From Ecdyonurus torrentis (taxonomy: Eukaryota > Arthropoda > Insecta > Ephemeroptera > Heptageniidae): 64,000 nucleotides of DNA. A program made the translations under genes and the position numbers. Position 1 is the stretch's first letter. Each line of letters opens with the position of its first letter. The notes under the pieces are model-generated. The model was not told the DNA's origin. It saw nothing but the letters and a program-made list of their open reading frames with translations, and did not search any database. The stretch covers positions 25,535,294 through 25,599,293 of the forward strand of contig OX439132.1 of assembly GCA_949318235.1 (NCBI GenBank), written 5' to 3'. This document shows, piece after piece, positions 39,551 to 54,386 of the stretch.

Positions 39551-39706
39551 ATAAAAAAAGATAATAATAAATATATATATTATGGAATCTTGAATATTTA
39601 TATAATATTCAAAACATTATTTTAATGCTACATACTTGTACACTTAAAAAACATATTTTCTTAATCAATACATTTTGCTCACAAATGCAGGTAAATCTAA
39701 AATATC

Positions 39707-39748
39707 GGCGCACGTTTGTCCCACTACCTGGATAGCTGCTTCACCCAC
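39707..39748 (+). repeat. Dispersed motif copy 2 (ACTACCTGGATAG)
   Basis: GGCGCACGTTTGTCCCACTA then CCTGGATAGCTGCTTCACCC is the second copy of the motif at 34754-34794. It lies ~160 bases beyond the family B copy 3. No longer similarity between the two sites is obvious. Confidence 0.5.
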
Positions 39749-40082
39749 AGCTTAAGAATTTAATGATACATCTTTACTTACAACGTTGTGACTTCTTTTG
39801 TCTTTATTTAACCTTAAAACTACATAATACTGGAAATACAAAGCAGTAGAGGCTAGTAGTTTGAAACTGATACTCACTCAATATTTCGTGCATTGTCTCT
39901 AAACATTCATGTTTATACATATCAAATTCTACTAAGACCTAAAAGTATCCATAAATCGATACGAAAGATTAATAATTTAAAATGTTTGCTCTTTCTACCA
40001 GTGACTGTGTACTCACTGTCACTACCAGTGCATGGGTAACGTCTACAATTGTAATAGGTAGAGAATATATCGATGTCGTTGC

Positions 40083-40392
40083 AAATAATATGTGTAACTC
40101 GTTTTTTGTCACGCGTAGCAAAATGTGTATCTCGTATTTTGTCACGCGAAGCAAAATGTGTAAGTCGAGCGCCATCTATACTCAACTCAAAAAACCTCAG
40201 TCGATTTAGATCGAGCATGCCTAAAGTATCACCCATTGTCACATATGAGGAGAAGGGGGGCGGCTGGGCTATACCGTAAAAGGTCGAACGGCAGGTAACT
40301 CAAGTTTTTTGAGTCGAGTTTACATAACGTTCGGAAAGGACTTACACATTTTGCTTAGCGTGACAAAAAACGAGATACACAAATTGTTTGTA
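40083..40392. repeat. Fold-back repeat with a tandem 44-base unit
   Basis: The left part holds two tandem copies of a ~44-base unit, TGTGTAACTCGTTTTTTGTC-ACGCGTAGCAAAA and TGTGTATCTCGTATTTTGTC-ACGCGAAGCAAAA. The right part (40340-40385) has the same unit inverted. A second inverted pair, ACTCAACTCAAAAAACCTC and CTCAAGTTTTTTGAGTCGAG, lies inside. The outermost bases (GCAAATAATATGTGTA and TACACAAATTGTTTGTA) also pair. Several overlapping open frames here are by-products of the repeat and not genes. Confidence 0.75.
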
Positions 40393-40650
40393 TTAAAGGC
40401 ATAGAAAACATGAAAACATAAGCATTTATATGCACAAAACACTTGATGGGACTTAAATAAATAACGTAAATTGGTCTCAAAACCCAACTGTAGCACCGTA
40501 GCAGTGATCAGAAAATTTTGATTTATGCAACCCGTACAACATTTTTATACTAGTTTTTGCCTGTTAATGACGTCATAAACAGGAATATTCACACAAATTG
40601 CATACTTTACAGAATTTCAAGTTCTTTTGTGGGGCTACATTAACATCGAT
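40393..40650 (+). mobile_element. TTAA-bounded MITE, family B copy 4 (3' truncated)
   Basis: The start TTAAAGGCATAGAAAACA is intermediate between the family A and family B tips. The match to family B continues through GACTTAAATAAATAACGT, GTAGCAGTGATCAGAAAAT and TGACGTCA (40568-40575) and stops near GGGGCTACATTAACAT. The final ~90 bases with the other TIR are absent. It abuts the fold-back repeat at 40083-40392 directly. Confidence 0.75.
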
Positions 40651-40709
40651 ATTCTATGGTTTTACTTGCACTCATCGACAATACCCTCTACAAGTTTGAA
40701 TATCTAGCG

Positions 40710-40768
40710 AAAATGTACTTATGCATTGCATGTTGTAGGCTACAATATGCAATGCATAAGTACATTTT
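40710..40768. repeat. Near-perfect 59-base palindrome
   Basis: Two 29-base arms (AAAATGTACTTATGCATTGC... and its inverse) pair with a single G/A difference, around one central G at 40739. As RNA this would be a hairpin of about 28 pairs with almost no loop. It lies in the 11.8-kb intron just after the truncated family B MITE. It may be a remnant of a fold-back element or a recently formed palindrome. Confidence 0.85.
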
Positions 40769-42387
40769 TGTAGGTACTCTGTATTCATCTTTACGTTGTG
40801 AGTAAACACTTGTTTTGTGAGTATACCACTACCTAAGTCTTTTCTCAGTGTAGGAGTTAAAATCAATAATAATAAATTTGTGAAAGTAATTTTTTAGAAC
40901 ACATGTAAATAAATATTATACAATTTGAATAAAATTTAAAATATTTCTGTTAAAATTACTTCAAAGTAGCATATATAAGAAAAAAACTAATGGATATTTA
41001 ATGATCACTTACTCAGAACATGTAGCTAATTATATATCAGAACAATTACTATACTCTTAAATAAAGATTCAAGAAAATTAAGTCACGCTTTGTATTATAC
41101 TATTTAATAACATCTGTACTGTACGTGGATATAAAACTTTTTATTTTAAATATGTATTATATAATTGTATTCACGTATTTGAATTGTAATTATAATTTTT
41201 GTACTGTGTGTGTACTTCTAATGTTTTAAGTAAGTAGCACTACTTGGTTTTGCTTTAAGAGCCATACTGTACTCGATAAGAAAATTTCTCTTCACTTATA
41301 AATCATTAGATGGGATCATACATGTTAATTATTTCTATGAGCTGCCAGCGGTTAATAAAATAATCATATTATTATCATAACATACAACTTCATACAAACT
41401 GAAGAGAAAGTTGTTAAACAAGCAACTCACTTTGAAATGTCTATTGCTTCTTGGTTTCTTGACGTCATGACTTCTATAAGTTACCTATACTTTACAATTT
41501 TTAACGCCAAGAGACGTGCTTAGAAACATGAAATGTATATGTCATAAATGATGAAAAAGTTGAAATGTTAAAGAAGAAGAAGAAAAAATAGTGAAAATAA
41601 ATACATCTTAAACGACATTACATAGCGTAATTTGCACTCATTTTTATTTAAAATTGACGTTATAGTATAAAAAAAAAAGTGGCTAAAACATAAAACTCAG
41701 TCTCAAGTCATCGTGACTTATCAGTCTGTTTTACGTACAGTAAATCATTACCAATAATTTTAATTGTATCTCTTAACGGTGATTTTCACAGTGTAAAGTT
41801 TATTTCTCAGTGTAGCCTATGAATTGCAAAATATATTGTTATTAATTTCCCTATGAGTAATATTTGCGTGTAGCGTGTATACAAACGTGCGGCGCCCGCT
41901 AGTCCTCTAGCTTTGTGAATGACTCATAAGGTGAATGAAAGAGTGGTGAGCACGTTAAAAATTTACCCCCTCGTAGTATATATAGCGCACGTGACGTCAG
42001 AATATTTAACTTAGCAATTCACTTAATATCTTTTCTGTATTATTTTTTATTTACACGTGCGTACAAATACACGCAGAATTATTGTATCAGTAGTTTTTAT
42101 AGCTCCAACTTTGTTATTAATTGACGAAGTAAAAAAAGTATCATGATTTTGGTTTCAAACTCATACACTAATTCTATATAGCATTGTCTGACAATATATT
42201 TATTTTTTACTATTAAGCATAGACTTTATAGCTCAATGTTTTATACTTTAAGTCTGTTGAAAAGACTCAGAGAAAAGTGGAGAGTGCTGCATCTATGTAT
42301 ACACAAATCAAAATTTATTGACATGCAAAGCAAAGGGAATACTTGATATAAAAAAAGGGAGAGGGAGAAAGAATATTAAATATTCAC

Positions 42388-42531
42388 CTGAACAGCAGGG
42401 TGGCTGCCCCGCGGTCTGCGAACATGACAGCTGGAGGGGTGAACCTCTCATTCTGGCCACACAGCTGCGTGTCTCCGGGTCTTGGGTTCGGTTCTGCTCC
42501 GTCCACCAGCTGTACGTAACCTCCAGTACAA
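42388..42531 (-). CDS. CUB-domain protein, internal exon (second half of CUB1)
   Basis: This exon is 144 nt, with acceptor GTTGCAG and donor TTCAG|GTGAAT. The first base completes a Ser codon from the previous exon. The translation begins CTGGYVQLVDGAEP and continues PRPGDTQLCGQNERF, ending ADRGAATLLF. The pattern fits the core of a CUB domain: C-x-G-G-Y-hydrophobic-x-hydrophobic-x-D-G, then the fourth cysteine in LCG, then the strand that carries LxF. Together with the exon at 44.6 kb it supplies the four cysteines expected for two CUB disulphides. It ends with AG, completed by G of the next exon to give Arg. It is one of the most GC-rich stretches in the window, as expected for coding sequence here. 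Confidence 0.9.
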
Positions 42532-42707
42532 CTGCAACATAATTTATTTACATGTAATTTTTTCAATGTTTAAGTTAAAATACATATATATATATATATA
42601 AATATACAATTTTTCATCAACATGTTAAGAAGGATTTTAGAATAAAATATTAAACATTTCTTTTGTTAGACCAAAAATAATAATAATATTATACTAAAAT
42701 AATATTG

Positions 42708-43013
42708 TCAAAGTAAGCATTGACAATCGTGTACACAGTTTTGTATTGTGGAATTAACGGTTATGACGTCACTAAACGTTGAAAATCTAACGATAAAAAC
42801 GTAAGTGACATTACAAGCGTTAGAATCACAATGAAATAAACGCTAAACTAAACCTTTATAAATTACTATTTTTTTCATTTGGTCCCAACGCTTGTGACGT
42901 CACTAACGTTTATATCTTTAAAATTTCAACGCTTCGGGATGTTATAACCGTTCATTCCACAATACTTATAGCATTGCAAAACTGTATACACGCTTTTCAA
43001 TGCTTATTTTTAA
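42708..43013. mobile_element. Fold-back MITE, family E, in the CUB1 splitting intron
   Basis: The inverted arms are about 130 bases. The left arm is AAGTAAGCATTGACAATCGTG ... GTATTGTGGAATTAACGG and the right arm is its inverse with indels. Each arm has TGACGTCA (42764-42771 and 42895-42902) beside CACTAAACGTT or CACTAACGTT. The right end is at TTAA (43010-43013); the left counterpart is TCAA. It lies about 180 bases inside the intron upstream of the exon at 42388-42531, in the direction of transcription. Confidence 0.75.
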
Positions 43014-43887
43014 GAGTGAGGCTTTAGAGAAACAATATTTACCATACGACTGGCAAATTCAGCAAGTTTGGTGTATATTTTGTAAAAGTTTACATCAATT
43101 TTATAATTGAGTAACATTCAACATACACTGATCAAAATATTGATTTGAATATTATTATTTTATTCGATATAGTTAAGACAGAAGCGTGCAAAACCATATA
43201 ACAACCACCACCCACTGAAAATATATCTACTAAATTTTGCGCTGCTGAACAAACATTTTCTCTAGTTTTACGAGAGAAGAAAATTGTTTCTTTGCACAAA
43301 TGTTAATAACAAGAATCTTTAATTAAGTAATTTTGATTAATTAAGAGATACGTAATTTAAAATTTATACAACACGTTACGTAAATGCTTGAGTAATAATT
43401 TGTTAAAAACGTGTTTCTCTTCTAACATAAAGCAAAATAAAGAAGTAAAAGTGCTGAACTAACTTAAATCTAACAATAATGAATGTAAATCTAAACATCT
43501 TTGTTTATTTAAAAAATAATGTATATAACGCCACTATATTATGATTAACAGTATTCTGTGTATGATTTTGATGTTAATGTGGCAACATACCAGCATATTG
43601 TTATGAATTCATGAATTATGTAATCTCTAAAGATAATACCAGTGTATATTATACATATCCCAATCCAAAGTGACTCTATAACTATGGCAAGATTTTTTTC
43701 CCCTTTACCATTAAAAATTGAGCACAGGAAGTTTTAAAAAGTCTGTTGTAAATTACTTGTTACATTTTTAATAGATATTATCTTTAGAATTACAGACAAA
43801 GGCATTATTAAAGACATTTTTGGCAGTGAAAATACTTTCATGATTTATTATTATGAATAATGATTTATAGAAACGTAGCTTTGTATT

Positions 43888-44225
43888 TGAAGTAATAGAC
43901 CAGAAGAAAACATAGGCATTTATATCACAAAACACTTGATGGGACTTACATAAATAACTTTAGTTTGTCTCAAAACCCAGCTCCGTAGCAGTGATAAGAA
44001 TTTCAATGTATGCAACCAGCACAACATTTTTTTTTTTTACTAATTTTGCATGTTTCTGACGTCAGAAACATGAATAGTCACGCAAATTGCATACTTTACA
44101 GGGTTTTTACGCTCTCTCGTGGGACTACATTAACATTCTAGTAAAAATTGTCAACAGTTTTGATGATCCTATTTCGTGTTTATTCATTAAAAAGCACATG
44201 TTGTTTTATGTGGTCTATGGCTTAA
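43888..44225 (+). mobile_element. TTAA-bounded MITE, family B copy 5
   Basis: This near full-length copy lies in the 2.1-kb intron between the two CUB1 exons at 42.4 and 44.6 kb. The left tip is worn (TGAAGTAATAGACCAGA) and the right tip is GGTCTATGGCTTAA. TGACGTCA is at 44057-44064 inside the same 18-base palindrome as in copy 3. A T-run interrupts the CAGCACAACATTTT block. Confidence 0.8.
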
Positions 44226-44582
44226 AGGAATTATTTAATGTTAAACCTGTCTGAACAATATTTTAAAATTAAGTGATTAAGATAAACATTGCTAATTTTT
44301 TTCCAGATAAAAAGAAATTAAAATAGATCAGACGAGCCCCACATTTAAAAGAAAATTACTGGTTAAATTATCACATCATGATGAAATCCAGCTTTGATAT
44401 ATCGTGCATGCCATCGTCACACTTCCTTACAGCTATACCTATAACATATATGTCAGGAGGTTTGACCATGGCATGCATATTATGTATTCAGTTTTATAAT
44501 TTTCTATTATTACGAAAATAAACAATATTATTTATGTTTTAGGAACAAGTAATAATACGAAATACAAGGAATATCATCTCAC

Positions 44583-44766
44583 CTGGTACCATTGAACCTG
44601 CCCACGCTAAGTAGTCTGTACACCTGTATCTCAACTCGTTGATTGCGACCTGGTTGTAGAAGATACGAGCAGAAGGAAGGTCCTTCCAAGGCTGGAGTTT
44701 TGATCTGACCAAATGATTTGCCAGATCTTGCTTGTAATATCCGTGCATCAATAGTTACGTTGCACA
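44583..44766 (-). CDS. CUB-domain protein, internal exon (first half of CUB1)
   Basis: This exon is 184 nt, with acceptor TTTGCAG and donor CAG|GTGAGA. Its frame continues from the exon at 47.2 kb. The translation starts at [11 protein letters not shown] and runs through [12 protein letters not shown] to [17 protein letters not shown]. This is the usual first half of a CUB domain: a first cysteine, an aromatic-cysteine-tyrosine stretch, then a beta-strand rich in alternating hydrophobic residues. CUB domains are extracellular beta-sandwich modules of about 110 residues that bind protein partners. The exon is clearly richer in GC than the surrounding intron. It ends with AG, completed by T of the next exon to give Ser. 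A reading frame shifted by one base overlaps it and is a shadow. Confidence 0.88.
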
Positions 44767-47118
<2,352 letters not shown>

Positions 47119-47280
47119 TATTGGCACAGTGTTGCTCTAGGCCGCACTGTTGGCAGCGGTTTGGTGAAGCTCTACCACAGTGGCAACCGCCATTAGGTAC
47201 GCAGCACGCACAGTCATTTCGACTGGAGTCAAATGGACAGCGACATCTACTCGCTTCTTGTGTCCATAAGTCCACCTGAC
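47119..47280 (-). CDS. CUB-domain protein, internal exon (cysteine-rich segment)
   Basis: This is the most 5' exon recognised of the minus-strand gene. It is 162 nt, preceded by TTTACAG and followed by GTGAGT. It starts with the last two bases of a codon and ends with one base over. It encodes 53 whole residues with ten cysteines (CRCPFDSSRNDCACC, then GGCHCGRASPNRCQQCG), a dense disulphide-type module just before the first CUB domain. That suggests an extracellular protein. The trailing A joins TG of the next exon to give Met, so the protein reads HCAN-M-CNVTID. The intron side of the donor is unusual: a 120-bp CT tract begins only 12 bases after it. No upstream partner exon was found in the window. 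The coding status is well supported by the frame; the name of the cysteine module is not known to me. Confidence 0.8.
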
Positions 47281-48159
47281 CTGTAAACATATAAAATAAT
47301 GGTTTAAGTAACATGAAAAAAGCATAAGAGAATCATATAAAAAAAAATATCACGTATGAGTTTAGGAAAATGTAAAATTTGAGTTTGTAATTTCATTTAT
47401 TATTATTATTTTGAAGGGAGTTTTAAACTTACTTCAATTTTATTGATAATTAAGGTTGGTAAATTCATTAAAATATTAATTATATAATTTCATTATTTTA
47501 TAATTTTGGTAGTAAAGTTTATTTGTGCTCACATGGATGATATGAAATGCTAAAAAGTTCACAGAAACTATTCAGTTAAAAATATTTAGTTCTACACTAA
47601 TGCTGCCTCTTTTTTTTATCATTATCTGGATGCTGTTTTATTATAGAGAATTTTACTATGCTAGATCTGTTTTGTTAGAGGTAATAAAAAACACCTTGAA
47701 TTCAAATGAAACTTCTTCTTATTTCTACATTGAGAGCAATAGATAATAGATATATCAGTTAAAATATTTGTAAGAATGTAAACTGAAGTTTTATAGTGCT
47801 GAAATTATTATGTTATCTTTCAGTATTTTCATAATGTGTAACGTTTTCTTTAAGAAAGATTTAAGATGATATGATAATATATTTTAAAAAGTGATAAAAT
47901 TCCATACTACACATATTTCATTTATAATAAAAAAAAAATACCACGTACAATTTATAACTTTTTTTTATGATTTATTATTGAAAATTTATATTAAAAAAAA
48001 AGTTTCTATTGACCCAATTCTTCGTGTCAGTTGAGACTTCAAAGAAAAGAAAGTTTAATATATAATGCAGATGTGCACATTGCATTTTTATAATATTAAA
48101 GTTACGGTGTAAATTATATGGATCACTGAGGTGTGGAAATAATTATGTCACGTTTATGG

Positions 48160-48162
<3 letters not shown>

Positions 48163-48211
<49 letters not shown>
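48163..48211. repeat. (AT)n microsatellite
   Basis: About 24 AT units. Confidence 0.95.
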
Positions 48212-48216
<5 letters not shown>

Positions 48217-49074
48217 CAATGTAGATTCAAACCTTTAAAATGTAGATTTTTTAACTGTATCGTTTATCGTTTACAGGCTTGCCTCTTTGAAATTTAAAAG
48301 ATGATCGTCTACTCTTCTAATAATGGTATCAACTACCTATGATGCAAATTTCAAAATCTGTAACCATCAGATACAGAAGCCATAAATTATTGTAATTAGT
48401 ATGGGATCTTATTGGCTTGAAATTTATGAATTCGCAACTCAAAATTTTGCAAAATGACTCCAATTATTTGTAACATATTCTATAGAGGTGTCGAATCTTA
48501 ATAGAAATCAAGTTTTTTAATACCTTTATTACTTTTAAATCTCAAATCTAGTACCTCATTTCAGACTTATCTCATAGTATTACTTATTAAAGAATAGTAT
48601 AGTTTTCAGAGCTTCAAATAGTAATGCTTTCAAAACAAAAGAAGTAACTTTTGGCATTAACTTTATTCAAACTCAATAAATAATACAAAATTAAGGAATA
48701 GAAAATATGCAAATTTCGTAGATTTTTTTCTACTTTCATATTTACTGCCATTTTTTTACGTGCAAATTTTAAATAAGAATTAAAACCTTAAAATTAAAAA
48801 AAAACTTTGATATCAGATTATAAGTTAGATTATTGACATTAATAACTTTTGTCAGATAATTTCACGAAATATCGTGTTTTTGATGAAGGTTCATAACTTT
48901 TAGATACTCTAATCCATAATTGGATTACAAAAGTTATAACGTCTTATACCACAAGTCTTTTATTATTAACTTGTATATCTTCTAAAACGTAAGTAACAGA
49001 AACAAAACACCAAAGTTAATCCCATATTATATAATACCATGAAAATATTAATACTTATATGAGAAAATAACACT

Positions 49075-49076
<2 letters not shown>

Positions 49077-49138
<62 letters not shown>
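49077..49138. repeat. (GA)n microsatellite
   Basis: About 31 units. Confidence 0.97.
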
Positions 49139-49146
<8 letters not shown>

Positions 49147-49831
49147 CGCAATTTAAGTATTTAGTATAAACACGATTTTGGATTTTCAAACGCTGAAATT
49201 TTATTTTAAGTTTTAGGTTTAGTGGAGTTTTTAATTAGATACAAAGAGTATGTTTGTTCAGTATTAAAATAATAATATAAAATGAACAACTTTATATTAC
49301 GTGGGATTTTCCACCCACGTTTAATTTAGTTATTAATTGTTTTTTTTTTATAATGTGTTTTTCTATTTTTTTTTGTATTATAAATAATTATGCTGCAATT
49401 TAAGCGTCATACTTACTATTACGAATATAAACGCAATTGTTGACTTCAATTTGAAAAGTGTGCATTGTTACACATTTGGTAATCAAACTTGTGTCATTTA
49501 AAAGATACGTGCACTAATCAATACTTATATTTTTGTTTCTATATTATATTGTTTATTTGAATTTACTAATGATTAAAATTGTGAACAGAATTTAATTTTT
49601 TATTTTAACTTTAATAGTTAAAATATAACAGCAAAAAAGTTGCGTAAACTAAATAACTATTTGTTTCAAAGTCTTGAAGGGAAAATTTATAAAGAAATAG
49701 ATTTGTTAGTGGTTTTGAATATCGTATTCGAATAAATAAAGCACATATCAATAAAAAACAAGTTATAACATTTTAGAAATGCGTGTACTTAGGCTTACAT
49801 ACACAAACAAATATGTACAGTATGTATATAC

Positions 49832-49882
<51 letters not shown>
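49832..49882. repeat. (TA)n microsatellite
   Basis: About 25 units. Confidence 0.95.
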
Positions 49883-49885
<3 letters not shown>

Positions 49886-50318
49886 GATTTTGGCTTAAAG
49901 CGTTGAACAATTTGTATACAAAATGTCAGACAAGTTTATAGAGTACTTAAAATAAGATATATATATAATATGTACTGTACTATACAAATATGAAAAAGGT
50001 TATTTAAAGCATTTTTAATCAATAATATACAAATATATAAAATACTAACGTGATGTTGAAAACTAAAAGAGAGTTACAAATGTAAAATAATATTTTGATA
50101 AATAAAAAAATAAAACGTTAAAAAATGTAAACATCATTTTTATATCAACAATACAGGAAATATGAAAAATGATTGACATGTTTGATGAATATAAAATATA
50201 TTTATCAATAATTGAATATATAGCTTTTTTGTGTATCATACAGTTTGAAATAGTTACCAATCAAAATAAGCACACAGTGTGTGGGTCTAAAATATTAAAT
50301 CACAGAGGATATACAATC

Positions 50319-50321
<3 letters not shown>

Positions 50322-50374
<53 letters not shown>
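50322..50374. repeat. (AT)n microsatellite
   Basis: About 26 units. Confidence 0.95.
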
Positions 50375-50379
<5 letters not shown>

Positions 50380-51269
50380 ATTAGTGGGAAAAAAATGAAC
50401 ATGAAAATGCTTTCTCTTTGTGTTTACTTTAACGTCATTAACTTTGTGTTATTTTAACGTTTTTGTTTTTCTTCTTTATCTTTTATATGTAATAATAATA
50501 ATTTAATAAAATATTTTAAGAAATTTTCTTAAGAATTGTTAATTTTTTTTTTTATAAAATATATTTATTTTTTTTATCACTCATTTTGACATTTGTTACA
50601 GGAACAAAAGAGACCAACAAAAAATACACCATTGGGACAAATAAACAATATTTGTCACTCTTTTTGATGTTGATTGTTAGATTTGCTACTCAACAAATAA
50701 TACGAGTTGATTTCATGCTTCACACTTGTTCATACGATCGTTATGGAGGAAGGAAAAAGAAATGATTGAGCTACTAAAGTTTTTTTTTTTTTTTTTTTTT
50801 TTTTTCTGAGAAATTTCTAAGAACTCTTGTTTTTGTCTCTTCAAAATAATATACAAGTTTCATCCATAATTTCATCAGTAACGATTCTAATAGAAATAAT
50901 TTTATTCTAAGGTTGTTTCATTAATTTGACTATTTCTGCATTGTTTTTAATAAGAAACGTGATTATTTGTATTCTGAATATAAAACAGAATATTATTATC
51001 TTGTTTTTGATGTGTTTTTTTGTTGTTGTTGTAATAAATGTTGAGAAAAATCTAGTAGAACTTAAATATCAATCAGCAATGAAAATTTTGCACCAAAATA
51101 AGCATCACAGTACCAACTTTTCACTCTTACAACAAACTCGCCTGATATATATATTTTTTATGTGAGCTTGTTATCATAGATGATAAGCTCTTTTTAATAA
51201 AAATGAGTTTTATACAACACAACAGGATTTAATTTACGATTTAATAGAAATTAATAAGATAATGTGTAT

Positions 51270-51559
51270 TGGTGAACCGTCCAGAGATACCTCTGACTTG
51301 GCGTGGGTCACTACTCACTACCAGGACTGGCCGGAGACATGAATAGACCTGTCAAACCTAAACATTTCTACTACCGTTTAACTTGTGACACTGGCATACG
51401 CGTGGTCTCACATGGACATCAACGTACGGAGAACACTAGAGCTCACTCTTTGTCAGTGAATACCACGATTTCTGAGAAGACCACAAATACTCACAGAGTA
51501 TCGAACTCATAATCTCATGTACGTCAAACCAGTACGCATATACCACTGCACCACACGAC
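51270..51559 (-). mobile_element. tRNA-derived SINE
   Basis: On the minus strand the element starts near 51559. Pol III A-box-like TGGTGCAGTGG is at 51543-51553, and B-box-like GAGTTCGATACTC is at 51496-51508, with spacing typical of a tRNA promoter. About 220 bases of unrelated, more GC-rich body follow, including CACGCGTATGCCAGTGTCAC and TCCGGCCAGTCCTGGTAG. This is the usual head-plus-body layout of a tRNA-related SINE. The head does not fold into an intact tRNA, so it is not a tRNA gene. No clear target duplication or A-tail was seen. A 69-codon plus-strand frame over it is fortuitous. Confidence 0.75.
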
Positions 51560-51803
51560 TATACTAATATTTTAAGATTTCTTTACAATATAATATACCT
51601 CATAACTCATTTATAAATTTTCAAATAAAAAGATACTGGAATTATGTATTATTGCAATTATTATTAATTATATTTATAAAATTGGTTCATCTAGATTTAC
51701 ATTTGCAAATTTGCAGTATATAAAGATACAATTTAATTTAAGATTTAATTGATTATACTCTTTAATTGTGCATATACCATTGCTATTTTATCAAGAGGGA
51801 GTT

Positions 51804-51808
<5 letters not shown>

Positions 51809-51838
<30 letters not shown>
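51809..51838. repeat. (GA)n microsatellite, short
   Basis: About 14 units, ~250 bases from the SINE. Confidence 0.92.
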
Positions 51839-51840
<2 letters not shown>

Positions 51841-52299
51841 ATATAACTCCTCTCCATCTATATATATACAATAACACCAAGTGCATGCACAGTTAATTAA
51901 TATAAATGCAAAATAGGATGAAATGCATCTTCTTCTCTTCTTCTCGTGTTTACTTAACCTAGATACTCAAGTTGATTATAACATCACTTCGAGGTGCATT
52001 AATGTAATTTCATTCGTAGAGAATTAATGAAGTTTTACAGGTTATTAAGTGAAGTGTATAATGCAGCTGTATGTTTTCTACAGCTTTTCATTATAAGTTT
52101 TAAAATATAATATCGTCAAAGTTTCATTGCAGGAATTTTTGACAAAACTGTTATAATTTTTATTTTCATTGAAGGACATTTTTTTATTTGTCAATTATAT
52201 CAATTTTAAGTGGCTTGTGAAATAAATTTATGCTTTATATTTTGATATACAAAATATTTATGAAAATGGATATCTGGTATTTCAGAATATTTTATTTTA

Positions 52300-52302
<3 letters not shown>

Positions 52303-52368
<66 letters not shown>
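52303..52368. repeat. (CT)n microsatellite
   Basis: About 33 units. Confidence 0.97.
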
Positions 52369-52370
<2 letters not shown>

Positions 52371-54224
52371 AAAATAAAATAATTAAGTTAAAAAACTATC
52401 ACTTTCATTCTATACAAATATTCTGCAAAATAAAAATATACTAAAATCATTTTCTAATGGTTCTTCTTTAAAGATCAATTCCTTTTACGAGAAATTGTAA
52501 ATTTAATTGCATTATTAAAAAAATTCCATTAATTTTTCATACCTGCGGGAATGAAAAGTATAAAATATTGCAAAATTAAAATTCATTTAAACCAAAATTT
52601 TATGCTAATACACAAATTATTGAGTTTTAAAAAAAAAGTATAATCATATTCAACGATGTTCATTTGTTCATTTTAAACCATCACATCATTACATTTTGTA
52701 ACCAAAAATATTCACAATGATAAAGGTAAAAATGTAATTATAATTATTCTCTAAATCCCACATGACTATGAATATAAAAAACATAATATTTGCTATAGTA
52801 ATAATAATAATAAAAAATCTACCACAGTCAAACGAAATTTTTTTTTAAACAAAACCAAATAACAAAATGAGATAACATTTCTGTATACAAGCAACCTATA
52901 TAATAAACATACTTTTTTGTATATATGTATGTAGAGAAGGAGAGGATTGGTTTTAGGTTTGATTGCGTGGCTAGAAATTGGAAGGGTTACAGTAAAGGGT
53001 TGAGGAGGATTTAAATGTGGTTTTGCTTGCTTGACATATCGTGGTTAAATATATCAATCTATTCTCCACAAGTATCACTGGAATAATGTATCTGTGTTAC
53101 TATTTCATCATGTATATATATGCGTGTTTATTACAAACCATATGTAGGCATGTTTATATATTTTTTAACTTTATTATGTGTTGTGAATAAGTGTAATACA
53201 AAAATATTTTCATATATATTTTAATTTACGATACATTGCACTAACTTGATAAATCACAGAACAGTGTTAAGTCATGTAGCTCATATTTATATAAATTTTT
53301 TTTGTATATGTAACCAAACTTTTAAATTTATTATTTTACTAAACTAGTATTTAAACTATTATATTTTTTCTGTATGTTAAATTGTACTATAGTTTTATGA
53401 AAGCTTAATTTAAATACGATTAAAATTGGAGTTTTTTTAAATTAAAAAGTATGTATAGTTAACGTTTTTAATTTAAATTATGCCATTATGTAATGAATTT
53501 AAAAGTTACATAACTTTTCGTTTGTATATAAAAACTAAAATTTATTATTTCAGAGAATAAGTAAAATAGTAATTTTCTATGCAATAAAATACGAAGTAAA
53601 ATAACATGTACTATAGTACATCGTTATATATAATGATTTGGTGTTGAATAGTTGAAGCATATTATAAAAAAATAATGTATTTAAAATTATTATTCTTCTC
53701 TTTTCACAGAAATAATACAAAAAAAATCATAGAGAGAGAATTCATTGTTGTTTATTAATTGGCACTTAAAAATTAGCTATTACCTCAATGAATTGGTAAA
53801 TAAAATTTTATTATTTTGCATTAAAATAATACAACATTATGATAAAAAAAAAATCAATCTGATCAAAAATATTGTTTATTGAGTCGTAAATATTACACGT
53901 TATCTCTTTTGTATTATTATTATTATTTTTTTAATTTTTTTTTTTTTTTGTAATCAACGCACACCTGAATTTATAACAAAACATTGTAATATATTATTTT
54001 GTGTTGTAATGAATATAGAATACTAAAATATTATTGAAGGGTATAACACCAACATAATACATTATTTATTATACTTTCATTTCAATTGATAAAAATGATT
54101 TTTTTTTTAAATACAATGAAGTTTATTTTTTGTTGTATTATGTAAACAAAGTAAAATTGTTATATGGTATTATTATTTTTTGTTTTGTTTTTGTAAAATA
54201 TTTAATACATATTTTTAAATATAA

Positions 54225-54386
<162 letters not shown>

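Larger units (their letters stand above)
42532..44582 (-). other. CUB gene intron, 2.1 kb
   Basis: This intron lies between the two halves of CUB1 (AG + T). It contains MITEs E and B5; the rest is AT-rich without features. Confidence 0.8.

Noticed and set aside
39922..40279. Overlapping frames of 68-106 codons on both strands
   Set aside because: They arise from the tandem/inverted 44-base unit; no family resemblance on either strand.
42318..42542. 74-codon plus-strand frame over the CUB exon
   Set aside because: It is antisense to the exon at 42388-42531, which has correct splice sites and CUB motifs on the minus strand.
51303..51512. 69-codon plus-strand frame
   Set aside because: It lies wholly within the antisense of the SINE body.
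51496..51553. tRNA gene
   Set aside because: A and B boxes are present, but no cloverleaf with acceptor and anticodon stems can be formed; a SINE head explains them better.
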